Positions 1 through 9,096 are shown, counted from the stretch's first letter. The stretch: 27,650 bases of DNA from DASZHJ01 sp035581425 (GCA_035581425.1 DATJVP010000142.1:1-27650); one strand, 5' to 3'. Program-made: numbers and translations. Notes: generated by a model not told the origin, from the sequence alone.

Positions 1-1768
1 ATGCGGCGGCGGCGTCGTCGATGAGAAGTTGCACTTCGTTGCGGCCATTCCAAGTGTCCGCGCGCAAATGGCCCGCGAGGTGGAAGGCCTGGCCGCGGCC
101 CGCGAGGAGTGCGCGGCCGAGTTCGGTGTCGAGGCTCCGGAAGGCGATCGCCTTGAGACGCTGGCCGCCCGTAGCCTCGCCGAGGATGACGCGGACATGC
201 GCGTTGCCCACAAGGTCCGCGCGCATCACGCGAAGCGCCGGAAGCGCGAATCTCGGTTCGGCATTGCCCGCGCCAAAGGGTGCGAGACGCTCGAGCAACG
301 TTACGAACTCCGGCGTCGCAGCCGCGGGCATCAGCGCGCCGTCGACACCGAGTTCGGGGACGAGGCCGTTCGCCCCCGCCTCCGCAGCGACGCGCGCCGC
401 GAGAAAATCGCGGAGTGCGCCCAGGTTCTGCTCAGCAACGGTGAAGCCCGCGGCCATCGCATGGCCGCCGCCGTTGAGCAGCAGTCCCGCCTGACGCGCG
501 GCGATCACGGCGGCGCCGAGCGCGAAGCCCGCGACGGAGCGTCCCGAGCCCTTGCCCATGTCGCCATCGAGCGCCACCACACAGGCCGGGCGATTGAAAC
601 GATCCTTGAGTCGGCCCGCGACGATGCCGATGACGCCGGGATGCCAACCCTCGCGCGCGACAAAGACGATCGGGAGCGAGGTGCCCACGCGCTCGACCGC
701 AGCGATCGCCTCCTCGAGTACGCGTGCCTCGATCTCGCGCCGCTCGGCGTTCCAGGCGTCGAGCGCCTCCGCGAGCGCGCGCGCCTCGCTCGCATCCTCC
801 GTCGAAAGAAGCCGCGTTCCCGCATCCGCACGCCCGACGCGCCCGCCTGCATTGACGCGCGGGCCCAGGATGAAGCCCGCATGGTAGGTGTCGAGCCGCT
901 CGCCGAGCCCGGCCACCGAGGCGAGCGCGGCGATCCCGGTGTTGCGGAGACGCTGCATCACCTTGAGTCCCTGCAGTACGAGCGCGCGATTGACACCCGT
1001 CAGCGGCACCACATCGCAGATCGTGCCAAGCGCCACGAGATCGAGGAGCGCCGTCAGATCGGGTTCCGGCCGGCACGCGTACCAGCCCTCCCTGCGAAGC
1101 GCGCGGTTCAAGCCCACCGCGAGCAGGAAGGCGACACCCACGGCCGCGAGCATCCCGTGCGGGCTCTGCTCGTCGAAGCGGTTGGGATTCACCACGGCAA
1201 CTGCCTGTGGGAGGTTCGGCTCGCCGAGGTGATGGTCGATGACGATGACGTCGAGCCCCGCCTCCGCCGCCGCCGCGAGCGGAGCATGCGCGGTGATGCC
1301 GCAATCGACGGTGACCGCGACGGCGACCCCCTCGGATTTGAGCTTGCAGAGCGCGGGGGCGTTGGGTCCGTAGCCCTCCTTGAGCCGGTCTGGCACATAG
1401 ACGACGACACGCGCGCCCACCGCCTCCAGAAAGCGCCGCAGCAGCGCCGCAGACGTGGCGCCGTCGACGTCGTAGTCGCCGAAGAGCGCGATGAGCTCGC
1501 CCGCCTTGATCGCGCGGAGAAGCCGCGCCACCGCCGCATCCATGTCCTTGAAGGCACTGGGATCGGGGAGCTGCTCGCGGAGCGTCGGATTGAGGAAGCG
1601 CTCGGCGCTTTCCGGCTCTACCCCGCGGCCCGCGAGCACGCGGCCCAGGATTTCCGGCACGCCCAGGCGCTGCGCAAGCGTCAGGCCCAAGCGATCGTCC
1701 GCGGCCCGCTGCCGCCAGCGCCGTCCCGAAAGCGAGCGCTCGACGCCGAGGACCGCGGGCGCCGTCAC
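1..1768 (-). CDS. recJ: Single-stranded-DNA-specific exonuclease RecJ (3' end off the window)
   Basis: RecJ is a cytoplasmic 5'-3' single-strand DNA exonuclease used in recombinational and mismatch repair. I translated the minus strand by hand. A GTG start at 1768-1766 overlaps the glpX stop by four bases (GTGA), so translation is probably coupled. The DHH-superfamily phosphoesterase motifs are intact: GDYDVDGATS at about residues 97-106 and VIDHHLGEP with D178-H179-H180. The last readable residues, WNGRNEVQLLIDDAAAA, match the usual RecJ C-terminal beta segment. 589 codons lie in the window, about the full family length, so only a few residues and the stop should be missing. It is the last gene of hom-glpX-recJ. 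The long plus-strand open frame across it is a GC-rich shadow. Confidence 0.93.
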   Translation of the reverse strand, partial: MTAPAVLGVERSLSGRRWRQRAADDRLGLTLAQRLGVPEILGRVLAGRGVEPESAERFLNPTLREQLPDPSAFKDMDAAVARLLRAIKAGELIALFGDYDVDGATSAALLRRFLEAVGARVVVYVPDRLKEGYGPNAPALCKLKSEGVAVAVTVDCGITAHAPLAAAAEAGLDVIVIDHHLGEPNLPQAVAVVNPNRFDEQSPHGMLAAVGVAFLLAVGLNRALRREGWYACRPEPDLTALLDLVALGTICDVVPLTGVNRALVLQGLKVMQRLRNTGIAALASVAGLGERLDTYHAGFILGPRVNAGGRVGRADAGTRLLSTEDASEARALAEALDAWNAERREIEARVLEEAIAAVERVGTSLPIVFVAREGWHPGVIGIVAGRLKDRFNRPACVVALDGDMGKGSGRSVAGFALGAAVIAARQAGLLLNGGGHAMAAGFTVAEQNLGALRDFLAARVAAEAGANGLVPELGVDGALMPAAATPEFVTLLERLAPFGAGNAEPRFALPALRVMRADLVGNAHVRVILGEATGGQRLKAIAFRSLDTELGRALLAGRGQAFHLAGHLRADTWNGRNEVQLLIDDAAAA

Positions 1769-2751
1769 CGTGCGAAGGCCTCGTAATGCGTCTTGCGCTT
1801 GAAGTTGTGCTGCGCCTCGATGATACGGACCGTTCCGCTCTTCGAGCGCATCACCATTGAATGCGTGACCGCGCCGCCGGCGAAACGCCGCACGCCCTGC
1901 AGCATGGTGCCGTTGGTGACGCCCGTCGCCGCGAACATCACGTCACCCTTGGCGAGGTCGAGAAGTCCGTATTTCCGATTGAAATCGGAAATGCCGAGCC
2001 GCTTGGCGCGCGTGCGCTCATCGTCGTTGCGAAAGAGCAGCCGCCCCTGCATGTGCCCGCCGATGCAGCGCAGGGCAGCCGCCGCCAGCACGCCCTCGGG
2101 CGCCCCGCCGGAGCCCATATACATGTCGATGCCGCTCTCCGGCCGCGAGGTCGCGATGACGCCGCTGACATCGCCGTCGGAGATGAGCTGGATGCGCGCA
2201 CCCGCCTCGCGCACCTTCGAGATGAGCTCGGCGTGGCGCGGACGGTCGAGGATGCAGACGACGAGATCGGCGACCTCCGCTCGCTTCGCCTTGGCAAGCG
2301 ACTTGAGATTGACCGTCGGCGCCTCGTCGAGATCGACGACCTCACCGAGCCCGCCGCCGATCGCGATTTTGTCCATGTAGACGTCGGGCGCATTGAGGAA
2401 TCCGCCCTGCTCCGCCATCGCGATCACCGAGAGCGCGTTGGCGCCGCCCTTCGCCGTGATTGTCGTGCCCTCCAGCGGATCGAGAGCGATGTCGATCTTG
2501 GGACCCTGGCCTGTGCCCACCTTCTCGCCGATATAGAGCATCGGCGCCTCGTCGCGTTCGCCCTCGCCAATCACGACCGTGCCCTCTATCGTGAGCGCGT
2601 TGAGCGCCTGGCGCATCGCGTCGACGGCGGCCTGATCCGCGGCTTTCTCGTCACCGCGGCCCATGAGCCTCGATGCCGAGAGCGCCGCTGCTTCGGTCAC
2701 GCGCACGGCCTCCATCGCCAAGTTTCGATCGGTCCATCCGGCTTCGGTCAT
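1765..2751 (-). CDS. glpX: Class II fructose-1,6-bisphosphatase GlpX
   Basis: This cytoplasmic metal-dependent phosphatase converts fructose-1,6-bisphosphate to fructose-6-phosphate in gluconeogenesis; some relatives also act on sedoheptulose-1,7-bisphosphate. The 328-residue length is normal. GlpX signatures are clear: GEGERDEAPMLYIGE at about 62-76 and DPLEGTT at 91-97. D34, E63, D91 and E94 are the likely metal ligands by family comparison. The ATG at 2751 has a strong ribosome site (GGGAGGAA) six to seven bases upstream, which fixes the start. It lies 23 bp after hom and overlaps recJ by four bases, so the three genes look like one transcript. Their joint presence is a recurrent alphaproteobacterial arrangement and does not imply one pathway. 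Confidence 0.96.
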   Translation of the reverse strand: MTEAGWTDRNLAMEAVRVTEAAALSASRLMGRGDEKAADQAAVDAMRQALNALTIEGTVVIGEGERDEAPMLYIGEKVGTGQGPKIDIALDPLEGTTITAKGGANALSVIAMAEQGGFLNAPDVYMDKIAIGGGLGEVVDLDEAPTVNLKSLAKAKRAEVADLVVCILDRPRHAELISKVREAGARIQLISDGDVSGVIATSRPESGIDMYMGSGGAPEGVLAAAALRCIGGHMQGRLLFRNDDERTRAKRLGISDFNRKYGLLDLAKGDVMFAATGVTNGTMLQGVRRFAGGAVTHSMVMRSKSGTVRIIEAQHNFKRKTHYEAFAR

Positions 2752-2774
2752 GCTTCCTCCCGGAGATTCGTTTT

Positions 2775-4079
2775 TCAGAGCGACTCGATTCGAATCATGC
2801 GCGGCGGCTCCAGCACCGTCGAGAGGGAATCGATGTGGCCGAGCGCGCGCCGCATAGCCGCCTCCTCGGTCTCGTGCGTGGTGAGCACCACCGGCACCGC
2901 CTCACCCGGCGCGCGCCCGCGCTGGATCATCGCCTCCATCGACACCTGCTCGTCACGGAGCGCTGCCGCCACATCCGCGATGACACCGGGACGATCGACC
3001 ACCATGAGCCGCACGTAGTAGGCGCCGATGTGCCGTTCCATCGGCGAGGCCGTCCGCGCCTCGAGCTCCGATGCAGCAACTGCGAAGCTCGGCGACCAAC
3101 GCTCGGCCGCGATGTCCAGCAGGTCCGCCACCACAGCCGAGGCGGTAGGCTCTGCACCGGCGCCGCGGCCTTCCAGCATGATGCGGCCGCAGAAATCGCC
3201 CTCGACCATCACCGCGTTGAAGACGCCCTCGACATGCGCGATGGGTGCGGTCTTCGGAACCATGCAGGGATGGACACGCTGCTCGATGCCATGCTCGGTC
3301 GGACGCGCAAGGCCCAGAAGCTTGATGCGGAAGCCCAGCTCCTCTGCGTATTCGATGTCGACGGCGGAGACATGGCGGATACCCTCGACATGGACGCCGG
3401 AGAAATCGACGGCGCTGCCGAAGGCGACGGAGGTTAGGATCGCGAGCTTGTGCGCGGCGTCGATACCGTCGATATCGAAACTCGGATCGGCCTCGGCATA
3501 GCCAAGTTGCTGCGCCTCCGCAAGCACGTCCGCAAAGTCGCGCTTGGTCTCGCGCATGGTGCTGAGGATGTAATTGCAGGTACCGTTGAGGATCCCGTAG
3601 ACGCGGTTGATATGGTTGGCAGCGAGACCTTCGCGCAGCGTCTTAAGGATGGGGATGCCTCCGGCGACCGCGGCCTCGAAGGCGAGTGCCACGCCCCGCT
3701 CCTCCGCAAGCCGCGCGAGCTCGGTGCCGTGCTTTGCAAGTAGTGCCTTATTCGCGGTGACGACGTGTTTGCCGTGCCGAAGCGCCGTCCGCACCGTCTC
3801 GAGCGCTACGCCATCGGCGCCGCCGATCACCTCCACCACGGCCTCGACCTCGGGATCGGCCGCGAGCGCCGCCGCGTCCTCGACCCAGCGGACGTTCGCG
3901 AGATCGATCCCGCGCTCGCGCCTGCGGTCGCGTGCGGAGACGGCGGCGACCACGATCCGGCGCCCGCCGCGGCCTTCCAGCAGATCCGCATTGTGCTGTA
4001 GCAGACGGAGCGTGCCCGCACCCACGGTGCCGAGTCCGGCCACGCCTATCTTGAGAGGGGATTTCACGGACGCGTTCAC
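2775..4079 (-). CDS. hom: Homoserine dehydrogenase
   Basis: It reduces aspartate semialdehyde to homoserine with NAD(P)H, the branch point to methionine and threonine. The protein has 434 residues. Domains in order: a Rossmann NAD(P) domain with GLGTVGAG at 15-22; the catalytic domain with GILNGTCNYI at 162-171 and EADPSFDIDGIDAAHK at 196-211, K211 matching the known catalytic lysine; and a C-terminal ACT domain from about 354 (VDRPGVIADV) that in relatives mediates threonine feedback inhibition. The listed start is GTG at 4079. An in-frame GTG at 4067 (protein starting at KSPLKIG) is equally plausible because neither has a good ribosome site. The product feeds the O-acetylhomoserine sulfhydrylase at 12063-13358. 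Confidence 0.95.
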   Translation of the reverse strand: MNASVKSPLKIGVAGLGTVGAGTLRLLQHNADLLEGRGGRRIVVAAVSARDRRRERGIDLANVRWVEDAAALAADPEVEAVVEVIGGADGVALETVRTALRHGKHVVTANKALLAKHGTELARLAEERGVALAFEAAVAGGIPILKTLREGLAANHINRVYGILNGTCNYILSTMRETKRDFADVLAEAQQLGYAEADPSFDIDGIDAAHKLAILTSVAFGSAVDFSGVHVEGIRHVSAVDIEYAEELGFRIKLLGLARPTEHGIEQRVHPCMVPKTAPIAHVEGVFNAVMVEGDFCGRIMLEGRGAGAEPTASAVVADLLDIAAERWSPSFAVAASELEARTASPMERHIGAYYVRLMVVDRPGVIADVAAALRDEQVSMEAMIQRGRAPGEAVPVVLTTHETEEAAMRRALGHIDSLSTVLEPPRMIRIESL

Positions 4080-4175
4080 CGCGCTAGGCCGCGCTCGTGC
4101 GGCAGGACGTCTCTTTTACCGCCGCTGCCTCCGAGTTTCGACTGTTTTGTATCGGACGCACCGCGCAAGCGCCGC

Positions 4176-5447
4176 TCAGTATTCGAGCGAGAGCTCGACC
4201 ACGCTCGAGGATTGCCCCGGCGGCGCCGGTACCGCGCCAACGACGACGTATTGCGTCGGCACGCCCGCTTGCGTCAGGGCCTGCGCGACCGCCTTCGCGC
4301 GCTCGAGCGCCACTCCGAATCCTGCCATCTGCTGGCTCACGGCATCGCGTCCCGATCCCGGGACCGAGTAGCCGGTGACGTGGACCGTGCCGCCGTTCTG
4401 CTGCCGGAGTCGCGCGATGCTCGCGAGCTGATCGCGATCTCCGGAGGATAGCTGATTTCCCGCAAGCAGCGTGACAGAGCCGATGGTCACGGTCACCGCA
4501 GGCCCACCTTCGGGAGCGGCCGAGCGCGCGGGAGGGGTCGGGCTCGAAGGCGGCGGCAAGGACGCCGACTGCTGCGGCTGCGGTTGTGGTGCTGGCGTCG
4601 GGGCGGGCGCGCGAACGCTCGGGGGTGGCGGCGGCGCCTGCCGAGGCGTCTCGCCCTGCGGCACCGAGCGAACCTGCGGCGGCGTCAGGGGCGACTCCTG
4701 CGGCGGCGCCTCGCTCCCGCGCACCGGGGCGCGCTGAACGTTGGAGCCCTGCGGAATGGCCGTGCCCGAGCCGCCATTGCTGGGCGGGGAGGCCGAGGCC
4801 GTCTGCGGAGGAGTAGCGCTGGGTGCTGGCGTAGGTGCCGAGGGTGCCCGCGCGCTCTGCGTCGGGGGCGGCGGCGCGGCGGGAGCCTGCGGTTGCGATG
4901 GCGGGGCGGCGGCGCGCTGTGGCGGCGGGGGCGCCGCGGGGGCGGGCTGCTGTGGCGTGGGCGGGGCGGCCGCAGCAGCGGCGGTCGGAGGCGTGGGCGT
5001 CGGCGGTTCCGCCGGCGTCGGATTGGGCGGCGTCGCAGCTGCGGGGGTCGGAGGCTGCGGCGAGGTCGGGCTCGGCGCCGCGCTCGGCGGCTTCGGCACA
5101 TATTGGTCGCTGTTCTCGATGTACTTCGCGTTCTGCTGATCCGCAGACAGGCTGTTGCGAAGATTGTCGCGCTCCTCCGCGCTCAGCGCGTTGGTCGGCG
5201 CCGGCGGCACGCTCGCGAGGTTCGGATACGGTTGCTTGCCGCCCTGATCGAGGTTCTCCGTGTTGCGCTCGTCGCCGGTCGGATCGCCGCTGGATACGCC
5301 GACAGTATCGCGATACCACTCGACGGGATTTGCCCAATTCGGCACGGAGCAGCCGCCGAGCCCAAGCAGGAGCGCGAGCGCGAGTCCCGTCCTGGAATTG
5401 AGCTGTCTTGCCCTCGAACGTGCTTGCGAAACCTTGCTCTGCGCCAT
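4176..5447 (-). CDS. Proline-rich lipoprotein with divergent OmpA-like C-terminal domain
   Basis: The 423-residue product starts with a basic N-region and a hydrophobic stretch ending in lipobox LGGC, with lipidated C33. Serine at +2 suggests outer-membrane sorting. A short segment PNWANPVEWYRDTVG follows, then a region with NLRNSLSADQQNAKY. From about residue 98 to 310 the protein is a low-complexity Pro/Ala/Ser/Gln linker. The last 110 residues look like an OmpA peptidoglycan-binding domain: VTLLAGNQLSSGDRDQLASI, VHVTGYSVPGSGRD, ALERAKAVAQALTQAGVP and VVVGAVP. The Asp of the usual G-x-[TA]-D motif is absent (GYSV), while the Arg of the RA-x-x-V helix is kept. I infer a periplasm-spanning envelope anchor. 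Another 463-residue frame on this strand is composition-driven. Start ATG 5447 has a modest GGCGAGG upstream. Confidence 0.8.
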   Translation of the reverse strand: MAQSKVSQARSRARQLNSRTGLALALLLGLGGCSVPNWANPVEWYRDTVGVSSGDPTGDERNTENLDQGGKQPYPNLASVPPAPTNALSAEERDNLRNSLSADQQNAKYIENSDQYVPKPPSAAPSPTSPQPPTPAAATPPNPTPAEPPTPTPPTAAAAAAPPTPQQPAPAAPPPPQRAAAPPSQPQAPAAPPPPTQSARAPSAPTPAPSATPPQTASASPPSNGGSGTAIPQGSNVQRAPVRGSEAPPQESPLTPPQVRSVPQGETPRQAPPPPPSVRAPAPTPAPQPQPQQSASLPPPSSPTPPARSAAPEGGPAVTVTIGSVTLLAGNQLSSGDRDQLASIARLRQQNGGTVHVTGYSVPGSGRDAVSQQMAGFGVALERAKAVAQALTQAGVPTQYVVVGAVPAPPGQSSSVVELSLEY

Positions 5448-5610
5448 CGCCTCGCCGTCCCTGTCCTACCCCCACCCTTGGTCAACCCCGCGGAGAGAAC
5501 CACATATAGAGCCTGCCAGCCAGGGCCTCGCTGGTGTATGAGATCGGTGTATTCAATCGGCCGGCAGCCGTCACGAGAATTCCTCAGAAGGCACAAGGGG
5601 TGACGCTTTA

Positions 5611-7428
5611 ATGACAGATACTTCCGGGCAAAAACCCAGGGGTGACAGCCCTGAAATTCGTATTCCCGACCCCGTAGAGTTATCGCGTCATCTCGCCGAT
5701 ATCGCCGAGCGCAGCCAGCGCCTCGTGCTCGACTTCCTGCAGCGCCAGCAGAAGCCCGACGGCATCGGCATGGCCGATCCCCTTAACATCGGTCAGGCCT
5801 TCCTGGAAATGACGCAGCGGTTGATGACGGATCCCGCGCGCCTCGTCCAAGCGCAGCTCTCGCTCTGGCAGGATTACCTGAAGCTCTGGCAGACCACGAC
5901 CCATCGCATGCTCGGCGGCGAGCCGGATCCCGTGATCGAGCCGCCCTCGGGCGACCGCCGGTTCAAGGACAGCGCCTGGACCGAGAACGCCGTCTTCGAC
6001 TACATCAAGCAGAGTTACCTCCTGACCGCGCGTTGGCTGCAATCGACAGTGCGGGAGGTCGAGGGCCTCGACGAGAAGACCGCGCGCAAAGTCGATTTCT
6101 ACACGCGGCAATTCGTCGACGCGATCGCGCCCTCCAACTTCGTGCTCACGAACCCCGAGGTACTGCGCGCCACGATCGAGAGCGGCGGCGAAAACCTCGT
6201 CCGCGGCCTCGACAATCTGCTCGAGGATCTCGAGCGGGGCAAAGGCCGGCTCATGATCAAGATGACCGACCTCGAGAAATTCAAGGTTGGCGTCAACATC
6301 GCCGTGACGCCCGGGAAAGTCGTCTATCAGAACGACCTCATTCAGCTCATCCAATACGATCCCACCACCCCAACGGTGAAGCGCCGGCCGCTCCTGGTCA
6401 TTCCGCCCTGGATCAACAAGTTCTATATCCTCGATCTCCGGCCCGAGAACTCCTTCATCAAATGGGCGGTCGATCAGGGGCACACGGTCTTCGTGGTCTC
6501 CTGGGTCAACCCCGACGAGCGCCTCACGCAGAAGAGTTTCGAAGACTATATGAAGGAGGGTCCGCTCGCGGCGCTCGAGGCGATGGAGGCCGCGACGGGC
6601 GAGCGCGAGGCCAACGTCATCGGCTATTGCCTCGGAGGAACGCTGCTCGCCTCGACCCTCGCTTACATGACCGCGAAGGGCGACGGGCGTTTCACGAGCG
6701 CCACTTATTTCGTTGCCCTCGTTGATTTCAAGGAAGCGGGCGAGCTCTCTGTCTTCATCGACGAGGAGCAGCTCCACGCCCTCGAGACGCGCATGCAGCA
6801 GCATGGCTTCCTCGAGGGGTCGGACATGGCGACCACCTTCAACATGCTGCGCGCGAACGATCTCATCTGGTCCTTCGTCGTGAACAACTACCTCCTCGGC
6901 AAGGAGCCCTTCCCGTTCGATCTCCTCTATTGGAACTCGGATTCGACGCGCATGCCCGCGGCGATGCACAGCTTCTATCTCCGCAACATGTATCAGCAGA
7001 ACAAGCTCATCATCCCCGGCGGCATCTCGCTTTTGGGGGTGCCCATCGACCTGACGCGCGTGGAGACACCGAGCTTCCTCTTGTCGACGCGCGAAGACCA
7101 CATCGCGCCCTGGAAATCCACCTATTCCGCGACGCAAATCTACAGAGGGCCCGTCAAGTTCACGCTCGCTGCGTCGGGTCATATCGCAGGGGTCGTCAAT
7201 CCTCCGGGACGCAGCAAATACGGTCACTGGCAGAATGCGAAGAACCCGCCGACGCCCGAGGCCTGGCTCGAAAGCGCGAAGCATTATCCGGACTCCTGGT
7301 GGCCTGCCTGGGAGAAGTGGGTGAGCAAATATGCCGGCGGCGAGGTCCCCGCGCGAAAGCCCGGCGACGGCCGCCTCACACCCATCGAGAACGCGCCCGG
7401 CTCCTACGTGCTGGTAAAGGCGAGCTGA
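5611..7428 (+). CDS. phaC: Class I poly(3-hydroxyalkanoate) synthase
   Basis: PhaC polymerises (R)-3-hydroxyacyl-CoA into polyhydroxyalkanoate storage granules. The 605-residue length is typical of class I enzymes, which act without PhaE or PhaR subunits. The N-terminal domain (about 1-230) carries the family pattern MADPLNIGQAFLEMTQRLM. The C-terminal alpha/beta-hydrolase domain has the lipase-like box GYCLGGT with nucleophile C340. D496 (STREDHIAPW) and H524 (SGHIAGVVNPP) complete the triad seen in the Cupriavidus enzyme. The ATG at 5611 is preceded by AAGGGGTGA about nine bases upstream. The gene stands alone between a divergent lipoprotein and a convergent carbonic-anhydrase-like gene. 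No phaA, phaB or phaR lies in the window, so its precursors come from elsewhere. Confidence 0.97.
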   Translation: MTDTSGQKPRGDSPEIRIPDPVELSRHLADIAERSQRLVLDFLQRQQKPDGIGMADPLNIGQAFLEMTQRLMTDPARLVQAQLSLWQDYLKLWQTTTHRMLGGEPDPVIEPPSGDRRFKDSAWTENAVFDYIKQSYLLTARWLQSTVREVEGLDEKTARKVDFYTRQFVDAIAPSNFVLTNPEVLRATIESGGENLVRGLDNLLEDLERGKGRLMIKMTDLEKFKVGVNIAVTPGKVVYQNDLIQLIQYDPTTPTVKRRPLLVIPPWINKFYILDLRPENSFIKWAVDQGHTVFVVSWVNPDERLTQKSFEDYMKEGPLAALEAMEAATGEREANVIGYCLGGTLLASTLAYMTAKGDGRFTSATYFVALVDFKEAGELSVFIDEEQLHALETRMQQHGFLEGSDMATTFNMLRANDLIWSFVVNNYLLGKEPFPFDLLYWNSDSTRMPAAMHSFYLRNMYQQNKLIIPGGISLLGVPIDLTRVETPSFLLSTREDHIAPWKSTYSATQIYRGPVKFTLAASGHIAGVVNPPGRSKYGHWQNAKNPPTPEAWLESAKHYPDSWWPAWEKWVSKYAGGEVPARKPGDGRLTPIENAPGSYVLVKAS

Positions 7429-7447
7429 GGCGGAGCCTTCCCGCGCT

Positions 7448-7969
7448 TCAGCGATAGCGGTCCGCGAGCTTCGCGTAGCTCTCGGGGAGCCGCTCCATAT
7501 ATTGCTTCTCCTCCGGCGTCACCGCGCGGAGAAAGCGTGCGGGGGTACCGACCCAGAGCTCGCCGGATTTGACGCGCTTGCCCGGCGTGACCACCGCCCC
7601 TGCCGCAACCCAGGCCCCGGTCTCCACCACCGCCATATCCATCACGCACGCCTTCATGCCGACGAAGCAGCCATCCTCCAATCGGCAGGCATGAATGAGC
7701 GCCATGTGACCGATGGTCACGCGATCGCCGATCCAGGTGTCACCGCCGGCCTTGCCGGAGACGTGCACGACGGTGCCGTCCTGGACGTTGCTGAGCTCAC
7801 CCACGCGGATGCTCGCGATGTCGCCGCGGAGCACGCAACCGAACCAGATGCTCGCGCGCGGGAGAATCTCGACGCGGCCGATAAGCGTCGCGTTGGGCGC
7901 GACCCAGGCCTCCGGCGCCACCCGCGGCACGTGATTCAGGTAGGGCAGCACGATCGGCGCGTTCGGCAT
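7448..7969 (-). CDS. Gamma-carbonic-anhydrase family protein (left-handed beta-helix)
   Basis: The 173-residue protein is built of hexapeptide repeats that fold as a left-handed beta-helix and trimerise. Examples are ATLIGRVEILPRASIWFG, DTWIGDRVTIGHMALIHAC and GAWVAAGAVVTPG. Three histidines (H69, H88, H93) sit in the Zn/Fe-ligand pattern of gamma-carbonic anhydrases. The canonical catalytic acidic loop of archaeal Cam is not obvious, so activity as a carbonic anhydrase is uncertain; it resembles YrdA/PaaY-type members. The ATG at 7969 shares its A with the argC stop (TGATG), which points to translational coupling. An in-frame extension upstream lies entirely on argC in another frame and is rejected. 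It faces phaC tail to tail across 19 bp. Confidence 0.93.
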   Translation of the reverse strand: MPNAPIVLPYLNHVPRVAPEAWVAPNATLIGRVEILPRASIWFGCVLRGDIASIRVGELSNVQDGTVVHVSGKAGGDTWIGDRVTIGHMALIHACRLEDGCFVGMKACVMDMAVVETGAWVAAGAVVTPGKRVKSGELWVGTPARFLRAVTPEEKQYMERLPESYAKLADRYR

Positions 7970-9021
7970 CAGGGGAAGAGCGGCTCCTGGCGAAGCCCCG
8001 CAGTCTCCGGAAAGCCCATCAGCACGTTCATGTCCTGAACGGCCTGGCCGGAGGCGCCCTTGACGAGGTTGTCGATCGCCGAGACCAGGATCGCACGCCC
8101 CGAGAGCCGGTCTTTCGAGAGCCCGATGAGGCAAAGGTTCGAGCCGCGGACATGATGCGTCGAGGGCAGTATTCCCTCCGGCAGCACATGAACGAAGGGC
8201 TCGCCCGCATAGGTCTCCTCGAGGACGCGCCGGAGATCGCCGAGCGTCGCCCCCTTGGCAAGCCGCACGTAGATCGTCGAGAGGATGCCGCGGTTCATCG
8301 GCATCAGATGCGGCGTGAAGCTCACGCGGATCGGCCGACCCGCGGCCGCGCTCAGACCCTGCTCGATCTCGGGCATGTGACGGTGGCTTGCAACGCCATA
8401 GGCGTTGATCCCCTCCGCGACTTCCGCGAAAAGGCTCGTTTCCTTGAGGCTCCGGCCCGCGCCGGTGACGCCGGACTTGGCATCGATCACGATGTCGTCG
8501 GCGTCGATGAGGGCGGCCTTCACGAGCGGTACCAGCGGGAGCTGCGCTCCCGTGGGATAGCAGCCCGGCACCGCAACGAGCCGTGCATTCGCGATCGCGG
8601 AGCGCCAGACCTCCGTCAGGCCGTAGACCGCCTCCTTCTGCAGCTCCACCGCCTGATGCTCGTGGCCGTACCACTCCGTGTAGGCCGCGGGATCGGAGAG
8701 CCGGAAGTCCGCGGAGAGATCGAGGATGCGCAGGTGGCGCGGCAGCTCCGCGATCACCTTCTGCGTCGTCGCGTGCGGCAGGCAGCAGAAAACGAGATCG
8801 ACCTTCGACCAATCGACGGCGTCGATGGTCACGAGCTTTGGCAGCTTGCGGATAGCGAGATGCGGAAAAACCGTGCCGATCTCCTTGCCGGCCTGGCGGT
8901 CGGCAGTGAGCGCCACGATTTCCGCATTTGGGTGTTCCGCCAACAGGCGCAGCAACTCCGCGCCGGTGTAGCCGCTGGCGCCGAGGATCGCGATCCGTAT
9001 TTTGTAGTCCGAGGCTGGCAT
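7969..9021 (-). CDS. argC: N-acetyl-gamma-glutamyl-phosphate reductase
   Basis: ArgC performs the NADPH-dependent third step of arginine synthesis, giving N-acetylglutamate semialdehyde. The Rossmann motif GASGYTGAELL lies at 14-24. The active-site cysteine is C154 in VPGCYPTG, and the HRHMPEIE segment at 213-220 carries the catalytic histidine. I chose ATG 9021 (protein MPASDYKIRI, 350 residues) because AGGAG sits seven bases upstream. The alternative ATG six bases earlier would abut that site, and a longer frame to 9075 would run through the rpsI terminator. The gene lies just after rpsI, an arrangement common in alphaproteobacteria, and overlaps the downstream carbonic-anhydrase-like gene by one base. 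Confidence 0.96.
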   Translation of the reverse strand: MPASDYKIRIAILGASGYTGAELLRLLAEHPNAEIVALTADRQAGKEIGTVFPHLAIRKLPKLVTIDAVDWSKVDLVFCCLPHATTQKVIAELPRHLRILDLSADFRLSDPAAYTEWYGHEHQAVELQKEAVYGLTEVWRSAIANARLVAVPGCYPTGAQLPLVPLVKAALIDADDIVIDAKSGVTGAGRSLKETSLFAEVAEGINAYGVASHRHMPEIEQGLSAAAGRPIRVSFTPHLMPMNRGILSTIYVRLAKGATLGDLRRVLEETYAGEPFVHVLPEGILPSTHHVRGSNLCLIGLSKDRLSGRAILVSAIDNLVKGASGQAVQDMNVLMGFPETAGLRQEPLFP

Positions 9022-9044
9022 CGTCATTCTCCTGCCCGAAAAGC

Positions 9045-9072
9045 GAAAGGGCGCCCCGCAGGACGCCCTTTC
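9045..9072 (-). terminator. Rho-independent terminator after rpsI
   Basis: A nine-base-pair perfect stem, GAAAGGGCG paired with CGCCCTTTC, closes a ten-base loop. On the minus strand it is followed by GCTTTTCGGG, a short T-rich tract. It lies 25 bp past the rpsI stop and upstream of the argC ribosome site. It may end the rplM-rpsI transcript or attenuate read-through into argC. Confidence 0.65.
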
Positions 9073-9096
9073 CATAGCATGGAACGAGGTTGCGGC

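Noticed and set aside
29..1786. 585-residue plus-strand open frame opposite recJ
   Set aside because: Arg/Glu/Ala-rich shadow with no domain pattern; the opposite strand encodes RecJ with intact catalytic motifs.
4741..5139. Gly/Ala-rich plus-strand frame resembling a PE-PGRS-like or structural repeat protein
   Set aside because: It is simply the antisense of the Pro/Ala-rich linker codons of the lipoprotein.
4084..5475. 463-residue frame on the same strand as the proline-rich lipoprotein
   Set aside because: Arg/Gly/Ala-rich with no signal peptide; the alternative frame has a lipobox and an OmpA-like C-terminus.
5680..7284. 534-residue minus-strand open frame opposite phaC
   Set aside because: Antisense shadow of a clearly functional PhaC; composition bias of GC-rich DNA explains its length.
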